Assembly: GCA_025996755.1 (NCBI GenBank)
Contig: BNTR01000103.1
Location: 1 to 9,904 of the forward strand
Direction: 5' to 3'
From: Bacteroidia bacterium
GTDB lineage: Bacteria > Bacteroidota > Bacteroidia > Bacteroidales > Azobacteroidaceae
DNA: 9,904 bases
The notes under the pieces are model-generated. The model was not told the DNA's origin. It did not search any database and worked only from the letters and a program-made list of their open reading frames with translations. Shown in pieces: positions 1-4,485 of this stretch (position 1 is the stretch's first letter; every line of letters starts with the position of its first letter). Position numbers and translations under genes: made by a program.

Positions 1-167
1 TGGGCACGCTGTTTCTTGTTTTCAGCCAACACTTTTTTTGCCGATTCGGAAGCGATGACCGCTTTTCGTTGCGGAATCAAAAAATTCCGTCCATAACCGT
101 CCTTCACGGTCACAATATCGTCCTTGTAACCAAGTCCGTGAATATCTTCTATCAATATAACTTGCAT
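1..167 (-). CDS. rplI: 50S ribosomal protein bL9, N-terminal part
   Basis: This is the N-terminal 55 codons of ribosomal protein bL9; the gene runs off the left edge. The start [17 protein letters not shown] followed by [13 protein letters not shown] is the conserved bL9 N-terminal domain, which binds 23S rRNA. It is the last of three ribosomal genes (rpsF-rpsR-rplI), a standard bacterial order, and starts 16 bases after the rpsR stop. The start is fixed by a perfect AAGGAGG six bases upstream. Such a site is notable here because most genes in the window have none. The C-terminal domain is outside the window. Identity is secure. Confidence 0.95.
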   Translation of the reverse strand, partial: MQVILIEDIHGLGYKDDIVTVKDGYGRNFLIPQRKAVIASESAKKVLAENKKQRA

Positions 168-173
168 AATTTT

Positions 174-180
174 CCTCCTT
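174..180 (-). promoter_or_regulatory. Strong Shine-Dalgarno site of rplI
   Basis: On the minus strand this reads AAGGAGG, six bases before the rplI ATG, in the short gap after the rpsR stop. It is a full match to the anti-Shine-Dalgarno core. It stands out because metK, the acetyltransferase gene, rfbD, the protease gene, yifB and the SusC-like gene have no comparable motif. Confidence 0.85.
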
Positions 181-183
181 TTT

Positions 184-456
184 TTATTTCATCAAATCGG
201 TTACATAAGGAAGCAATGCCAAGTGACGGGCACGCTTAACTGCCTGTGAGATACGGTGTTGAAACTTCAACGAAGTGCCCGTAATCCGACGCGGCAGGAT
301 TTTTCCCTGTTCATTCAAGAACTTCTTCAAAAATTCGGGGTCTTTGTAGTCAATAAACTTGATACCGTTCTTTTTGAAGCGACAATATTTTTTCTTCTTA
401 ACGTCAACCGTCAGTGGAGTTAAGTAACGAATCTCTGAGTTGTTAATTTCTGCCAT
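184..456 (-). CDS. rpsR: 30S ribosomal protein bS18
   Basis: A complete 90-residue bS18 of normal length. The core from residue 23, [17 protein letters not shown], followed by [16 protein letters not shown] and [13 protein letters not shown], is the family signature. bS18 pairs with bS6 on the 30S platform near the 3' end of 16S rRNA. The gene starts three bases after the rpsF stop, so translation of the two is probably coupled. An AGGAGGT site sits seven bases before the ATG and is encoded within the last codons of rpsF. In Bacteroidota ribosomes bS18 is among the proteins lying around the occluded anti-Shine-Dalgarno sequence, so a strong site in front of its own gene suggests autoregulation (inference). 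Confidence 0.97.
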   Translation of the reverse strand: MAEINNSEIRYLTPLTVDVKKKKYCRFKKNGIKFIDYKDPEFLKKFLNEQGKILPRRITGTSLKFQHRISQAVKRARHLALLPYVTDLMK

Positions 457-459
457 AAT

Positions 460-813
460 TTAGACCTCCTGTTGTTGTTTAATTCCTTTTGTTTTACTAC
501 GTCTCCTAATCGCATATTCGGCGAAATCCTTGTCCTGACGGAAAGTCAGGAACCGGAGCACGCGCTCATCGCGACGATACTGGAGTTCCAGCGTTGCAAC
601 TACCTCCGGCTTGGCTGTAAACTCTAACAGCACATAAAATCCGGTGGACTTCTTTTGGATGGGATACGCCAACTTTTTCAGGCCCCACATCTCTTCATTC
701 ACAATCTCAGCCCCTTCGGTCTTGAGAATGCCCTTGAATTTGTTTACCGCTTCCTTTGTCTGAGCCTCAGACAAAACGGGAGTCAAAATGAAAACGGCTT
801 CATAATTATTCAT
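460..813 (-). CDS. rpsF: 30S ribosomal protein bS6
   Basis: A 117-residue bS6, first gene of the rpsF-rpsR-rplI operon. The start [16 protein letters not shown], then [25 protein letters not shown] at about residues 41-65, and the [13 protein letters not shown] segment are typical of the family. A basic tail (RRRSKTKG) follows, ending in QQQEV. bS6 forms a heterodimer with bS18 on the 30S platform. No Shine-Dalgarno motif is seen before the ATG. The probable promoter (TTTG-N20-TACCTTTG) would give a leader of only about 34 bases, too short for the S6:S18-binding leader structure known in other bacterial groups. Confidence 0.97.
   Translation of the reverse strand: MNNYEAVFILTPVLSEAQTKEAVNKFKGILKTEGAEIVNEEMWGLKKLAYPIQKKSTGFYVLLEFTAKPEVVATLELQYRRDERVLRFLTFRQDKDFAEYAIRRRSKTKGIKQQQEV
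464..470 (-). promoter_or_regulatory. Strong Shine-Dalgarno site of rpsR, inside the rpsF 3' end
   Basis: The minus strand reads AGGAGGT here, seven bases before the rpsR ATG. The motif lies within the codons for the final Gln-Glu-Val of bS6, so ribosomes finishing rpsF cover it. A match this strong is unusual for Bacteroidota, where initiation is mostly independent of Shine-Dalgarno pairing. Confidence 0.85.
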
Positions 814-853
814 AAATTTCTCTATATAAAATTGTTTTTAATAAAATCGGCTG

Positions 854-885
854 CAAAGGTACGCTTTTTTTTTATATCTTCCAAA
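854..885 (-). promoter_or_regulatory. Bacteroides-type promoter of the rpsF operon
   Basis: Reading leftwards, TTTG (882-885), 20 bases, then TACCTTTG (854-861) match the -33 and -7 elements of the Bacteroidota primary sigma factor. Transcription would start near 847, about 34 bases before the rpsF ATG. The same TTTG-N20-TACCTTTG layout precedes the protease and yifB genes. Confidence 0.8.
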
Positions 886-919
886 TTTTTTTGAATTTTT
901 TTTTTATAAAAATATTTCG

Positions 920-927
920 TACCTTTG
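920..927 (+). promoter_or_regulatory. -7 element of the metK promoter
   Basis: TACCTTTG matches the Bacteroides -7 consensus TAnnTTTG and lies 35 bases before the metK ATG. The expected -33 position, about 896-899, is a T run with no clear TTTG; the nearest TTTG (890-893) is 26 bases away, longer than usual. Transcription would start near 934, leaving a leader of about 29 bases and no room for a SAM riboswitch. Confidence 0.65.
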
Positions 928-962
928 CGCGATTTTTTAATTTTAATTTAATTTATAAAAAA

Positions 963-2222
963 ATGAGTTATTTATTTACTTCCGAATCTGTGTCTGAAGG
1001 TCATCCCGACAAGGTTGCTGACCAAATTTCAGATGCTCTACTGGACCAGTTTCTTGCTTATGATGCTGACTCCAAGGTAGCTTGCGAAACATTAGTAACC
1101 ACCGGACAAGTTGTTGTAGCCGGTGAAGTGAAGTCAAAAGCCTACGTCGACATCCCCGAAGTGGTGCGTCGCGTGATTAAACAGATTGGTTACACCAAGA
1201 GTGAATACCAGTTTGAGGCGGAATCGTGCGGCATTTTCAATGCCATTCACGAGCAGTCGGGCGACATCAACCGTGGTGTGGAACGCGCAGAGGCACTCGA
1301 CCAGGGCGCGGGCGACCAGGGGATGATGTTTGGCTACGCAACCAACGAAACGGCAAATTATATGCCGCTGCCGTTGGATTTGTCGCACCAACTGTTGCTC
1401 GAATTGGCTGCCATTCGCAAAAAAGAGTTGGCACTTATGCCCTATTTGCGTCCCGATGCGAAGTCGCAGGTGACGATTCAGTACAGCGACAGCGGCGTGC
1501 CCGAAAAAATCGACACGATTGTGATTTCGACGCAGCACGACGATTTTGCGACGGACAAGGCGATGCAGGAAAAAATCACGCACGATGTCATCAATGTCCT
1601 CGTGCCGCGCGTGAAAGCCAAATATCCGCAAGCCATCCAGAATTTATTTACAGACAAAATCACCTACCACGTCAATCCGACCGGCAAATTTGTCATCGGC
1701 GGACCGCACGGCGACACCGGTTTGACGGGTCGCAAAATCATCGTGGACACCTACGGCGGCAAAGGCGCACACGGCGGCGGTGCTTTTTCGGGCAAAGACC
1801 CCTCGAAGGTCGACCGCTCGGCGGCTTATGCAGCCCGTCACATCGCCAAAAATCTGGTCGCAGCGGGTGTTGCCGACGAGGTGCTAGTGCAGGTGGCTTA
1901 CGCGATTGGCGTTGCCAAGCCGATGAACATCTTTATCAACACGTATGGCAAGAGCAAAGTGCAATTGGCGGATGCGCAAATCGCCGACAAGGTGGCGCAA
2001 CTGTTCGATATGCGCCCCAAAGCCATCGAAGACCGCCTCAAACTGCGTAAACCTATTTATCTTGAAACAGCATCCTACGGTCACGTGGGGCGCACGCCGG
2101 AAACGAAAAAGAAAACGTTTTCTTCGCGTTACGATAAAGAGAAAACGGTTGTTGACGTAGAACTGTTTACGTGGGAAAAACTCGACTATGTGGACAAAAT
2201 CAAGGCGGCATTCAAAATTTAG
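963..2222 (+). CDS. metK: S-adenosylmethionine synthetase (methionine adenosyltransferase)
   Basis: A 419-residue MetK, which makes S-adenosylmethionine from methionine and ATP in the cytoplasm. The start [21 protein letters not shown] carries the ATP-binding HPDK. The signatures [12 protein letters not shown] (residues 115-126), [13 protein letters not shown] (246-258) and [16 protein letters not shown] (271-286) are all intact. The frame is open upstream to an ATG at 891, but that start would add 24 residues unlike the family and lies upstream of the probable -7 box. The ATG at 963 gives the conserved N-terminus. No Shine-Dalgarno motif is present. The protein is longer than the E. coli enzyme (384), as in other Bacteroidota. 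Confidence 0.97.
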   Translation: MSYLFTSESVSEGHPDKVADQISDALLDQFLAYDADSKVACETLVTTGQVVVAGEVKSKAYVDIPEVVRRVIKQIGYTKSEYQFEAESCGIFNAIHEQSGDINRGVERAEALDQGAGDQGMMFGYATNETANYMPLPLDLSHQLLLELAAIRKKELALMPYLRPDAKSQVTIQYSDSGVPEKIDTIVISTQHDDFATDKAMQEKITHDVINVLVPRVKAKYPQAIQNLFTDKITYHVNPTGKFVIGGPHGDTGLTGRKIIVDTYGGKGAHGGGAFSGKDPSKVDRSAAYAARHIAKNLVAAGVADEVLVQVAYAIGVAKPMNIFINTYGKSKVQLADAQIADKVAQLFDMRPKAIEDRLKLRKPIYLETASYGHVGRTPETKKKTFSSRYDKEKTVVDVELFTWEKLDYVDKIKAAFKI

Positions 2223-2230
2223 TGCGCAAG

Positions 2231-3367
2231 ATGGCAATCAATATAAGGGAAATAAGCAGTAAAGCGGATATGAAAGCCTTTGTAGAGTTCAATATTGAAC
2301 TCTACAAGGGCAATCCATATCATGTGCCGGGTTTGGTTTCCGACGAAATGATGACGTTAGACCCGTTGCAGAATCCCGCGTTCGACTTCTGCGAGGCAAT
2401 TTATTTTCTGGCGTATTGCGACAATAAAATTGTTGGGCGCATCGCCGGCATTATCAACCACCGCGCCAATGAAACGTGGCACCAGCGGTATGCACGCTTC
2501 AGTTTCGTGGATTTCATCGACGATGAGGCGGTGTCGACGGCACTCTTTGAGGCGGTCGAGCGGTGGGCAATTGCCAAAGGGATGAACGGCATACAGGGAC
2601 CGCTGGGCTTCACCGACCTCGACCACGAGGGGATGCTCGTGTGGGGCTTCGACCGCGTGGGCACGATGGCAACGGCATACAGTTTCCCCTATTATATGGA
2701 GCATCTGGCGCGGCTGGGCTATACGAAAGACCAGGATTGGAAGGAATTTGCCATCCAAATCCCCAAAGAAATTCCCGAAAAACACCGCCGCATTTCGGAA
2801 CTCGTGATGAAAAAATACGGGCTGACCATCAAAAAATTCCGCAGCACCAAAGAAATCTGGGCGTATGCCCGCAGGATATTTCTGCTGTGGAATGAGGCTT
2901 ACAAGCCACTGTATGGCTATTCCGAACTGTCCGACAAGCAGATTGACTACTACGTCAAGATGTATATCCCGATGCTGAAACTTGATTTAATCACCCTGGT
3001 GGTGCGTCAGGCGGATGATGCCGTTGTGGGGCTGGCTATCACGCTGCCCAGCCTTTCCGCGGCATTGCAGAAGGCGCAGGGGCACCTGTTCCCTTTCGGC
3101 TGGCTCCCCCTGTTGAAAGCCATGTATGGCAGCAACAATCGGATTGTGGACTTATACATCATGGGTGTGTCGCCGGAATACCAAAGCAAGGGCGTGAATG
3201 CCCTGCTGTTCTACGACCTCATCCCGACGTTCAACAAGTATGGCTTCGTGTATGCCGAAAGCAATCCCGAACTGGAACTCAACAACAAGGTGCAAGCGCA
3301 ATGGGAAGACTTTGATTTTCAGCACATTAAGACGCGCCGCGCATTCATCAAGTTATTGCAGGCGTAA
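2231..3367 (+). CDS. GNAT-like N-acetyltransferase family protein, substrate unknown
   Basis: A 378-residue protein of a family I recognise from Bacteroidota genomes as an uncharacterised GNAT-related protein. The N-terminal half has FVEFNIELYKGNPYHVP (17-33), VGRIAGIINHRAN (68-80) and GPLGFTDLDHEGMLVWGFD (123-141). The C-terminal half has DLYIMGVSPEYQSKGVNALL (307-326), which resembles the acetyl-CoA-binding motif A of GNAT enzymes (Q/R-x-x-G-x-G/A, here QSKGVN), then ESNPELELNN. The two-part layout recalls double-GNAT folds. No signal peptide or membrane segment is seen, so it is probably cytoplasmic. ATG 2231 is chosen because the family N-terminus begins MAINI and it lies 8 bases after the metK stop; an earlier in-frame ATG at 2171 lies inside metK. 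Co-transcription with metK is likely, but gives no clear substrate. Confidence 0.8.
   Translation: MAINIREISSKADMKAFVEFNIELYKGNPYHVPGLVSDEMMTLDPLQNPAFDFCEAIYFLAYCDNKIVGRIAGIINHRANETWHQRYARFSFVDFIDDEAVSTALFEAVERWAIAKGMNGIQGPLGFTDLDHEGMLVWGFDRVGTMATAYSFPYYMEHLARLGYTKDQDWKEFAIQIPKEIPEKHRRISELVMKKYGLTIKKFRSTKEIWAYARRIFLLWNEAYKPLYGYSELSDKQIDYYVKMYIPMLKLDLITLVVRQADDAVVGLAITLPSLSAALQKAQGHLFPFGWLPLLKAMYGSNNRIVDLYIMGVSPEYQSKGVNALLFYDLIPTFNKYGFVYAESNPELELNNKVQAQWEDFDFQHIKTRRAFIKLLQA
2276..2311. repeat. Long palindrome inside the acetyltransferase gene
   Basis: Positions 2280-2307 form a perfect 28-bp palindrome centred between 2293 and 2294. Allowing one T-G pair (2279/2308), pairing continues to 2276/2311, giving 18-base arms with no spacer. 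It covers codons 16-27, just after the start of the gene, and would fold into a strong mRNA hairpin with a minimal loop. The encoded residues (AFVEFNIELYKG) are part of the conserved family N-terminus, so codon choice must contribute to the symmetry. Confidence 0.9.
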
Positions 3368-3390
3368 CCCGCAGCAGTCCCCTCAAATTT

Positions 3391-4260
3391 ATGAAAAAAA
3401 TACTAATCACAGGAGCAAAAGGGCAATTGGGCAGCGAACTGATGGCACTGTCGGCGCAACAGCCTGATTTTCAGTTCATTGCCACGGACGTGGATACGCT
3501 GGATTTGACCGACAGGCACGCACTCTCCCACTGTCTGAAAACGCACCAAGTGGATTATGTGGTGAATTGCGCCGCCTACACGGCGGTGGACAAAGCCGAA
3601 GACGACGCGGCACTGTGCTACAAAATCAATCGCGATGCCGTGCAAAATTTGGCAGAGGCGGCAACCGAAAACGGGGTGCGCGTCATCCACATCTCAACCG
3701 ACTATGTGTTTGACGGACAGGCAAATACACCCTACAAAGAAACAGACGCAGTGAATCCGCAATCGGTCTATGGCTCAAGCAAACTGGCAGGCGAGCAAGC
3801 CCTGCAAGCCGCTTGCCCAAACAGCATCATCATCCGCACAGCGTGGCTATATTCGACCTGCGGCAACAATTTCGTGAAAACGATGCGCCGTCTCTCTGCC
3901 GAGCGCACAGAACTAAACGTGGTGTGCGACCAAACGGGCACGCCCACCTACGCCGCCGATTTGGCGCAAGCCATCGTGGAAATAATCGCCTTCGCGGAGC
4001 GCGAAAAAACCTTCCCAACAGGCATCTACCACTACAGCAACGAGGGCACCACCACCTGGTATGAATTTGCGCGTAAAATCATCGCATTGGCAGGCTCCAA
4101 TTGCGCCGTCAAGCCCATTCCAACGGCAGAATACCCCACCAAAGCAACGCGCCCAATGTACAGCGTGCTGGATAAATCCAAAATCAAGCGCACGTTTGAG
4201 GTCAATATTCCTGCTTGGGAAGATGCCCTCCGGCGGTGCAGTGCTCATTTAGAGAAATGA
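3391..4260 (+). CDS. rfbD: dTDP-4-dehydrorhamnose reductase
   Basis: A 289-residue short-chain dehydrogenase/reductase of the RmlD family, catalysing the last step of dTDP-L-rhamnose synthesis (NAD(P)H-dependent reduction of the 4-keto sugar) for cell-surface polysaccharide. The Rossmann motif GAKGQLG is at residues 8-14, NCAAYTAVDKAE at 59-70, the active-site STDYVFDG at 102-109 and the YxxxK pair at Y127/K131. All are intact and length is normal. It begins 23 bases after the acetyltransferase stop and lacks a Shine-Dalgarno site, so it probably belongs to the metK transcription unit. The other dTDP-rhamnose genes (rfbA, rfbB, rfbC) are not in the window. The TGA stop overlaps an ATG (ATGA at 4257-4260) that begins a transposase-like remnant. 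Confidence 0.94.
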   Translation: MKKILITGAKGQLGSELMALSAQQPDFQFIATDVDTLDLTDRHALSHCLKTHQVDYVVNCAAYTAVDKAEDDAALCYKINRDAVQNLAEAATENGVRVIHISTDYVFDGQANTPYKETDAVNPQSVYGSSKLAGEQALQAACPNSIIIRTAWLYSTCGNNFVKTMRRLSAERTELNVVCDQTGTPTYAADLAQAIVEIIAFAEREKTFPTGIYHYSNEGTTTWYEFARKIIALAGSNCAVKPIPTAEYPTKATRPMYSVLDKSKIKRTFEVNIPAWEDALRRCSAHLEK

Positions 4261-4360
4261 GTAAAAAATTTGCATCTATTGCGGGTCGAAAACGACCAAG
4301 AAAAACGGCTGGAAATTAGAAAAACAGCAGTACAAATGTTATGTTTGCAAGCGTCAATTT
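4257..4360 (+). pseudogene. Frameshifted remnant of an IS transposase N-terminus (zinc ribbon)
   Basis: From 4271 one frame reads CIYCGSKTTKKNGWKLEKQQ followed by YKCYVCKRQF. The CxxC...CxxC spacing with TKKNG and a C-x-x-C-x-R-x-F end is the zinc ribbon that opens many IS transposases (IS1/InsA-like and related). That frame has a stop at 4262-4264. A second frame starts with ATG at 4257 and reads MSKKF before diverging. Adding one T to the T run at 4269-4271 would join them as MSKKFCIYCGSK, a typical transposase start, so a single-base deletion probably broke the gene. The ATG overlaps the rfbD stop. Beyond about 4360 nothing family-like remains, so most of the element is gone. Exact IS family not assigned. 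Confidence 0.6.
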
Positions 4361-4414
4361 TTAGAAACGCGCAAGCCAATGCGGTTGAAATTTTGTCCAT
4401 TACACCTAATTTCA

Positions 4415-4457
4415 ATAACCCCTTGCAAGTGCGCGCTTCGCATTTGCAAGGGGTTAT
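4415..4457. terminator. Strong hairpin between convergent genes, possible bidirectional terminator
   Basis: Bases 4415-4433 pair with 4439-4457: a 19-bp stem with a single G-T pair (4429/4443) and a five-base loop (CGCTT). It lies 28 bases beyond the protease stop and 154 bases beyond the rfbD stop, where a shared terminator would be expected. No T run follows on either strand, so it is not a standard intrinsic terminator. It could instead be a REP-like palindrome or abutted ends of a lost mobile element. Confidence 0.55.
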
Positions 4458-4485
4458 CAGAACAATCTTCAATCAACATTCCTCC

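Larger units (their letters stand above)
853..928. repeat. 11-bp inverted repeat made by divergent -7 boxes
   Basis: GCAAAGGTACG at 853-863 is the exact reverse complement of CGTACCTTTGC at 918-928. The arms coincide with the -7 elements of the divergent rpsF and metK promoters, and the 54 bases between them are mostly T runs. The symmetry may simply follow from both promoters using the same core sequence, but identity extends beyond TAnnTTTG on both sides. Confidence 0.75.

Noticed and set aside
814..853. S6:S18-binding leader structure before rpsF
   Set aside because: The leader is about 34 AT-rich bases with no stem and none of the C/G-rich conserved bases of that motif.
891..962. Upstream ATG extending metK by 24 residues
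   Set aside because: The extension is Phe/Lys-rich from the T-rich promoter region, lies partly upstream of the probable transcription start, and is absent from the family.
928..962. SAM riboswitch before metK
   Set aside because: The predicted leader is about 29 AT-rich bases with no room for any known SAM-binding fold.
1226..2050. 274-codon open frame on the plus strand within metK
   Set aside because: Out of frame with the intact metK, Arg/Gln-rich and without recognisable motifs; a by-product of GC-rich codons.
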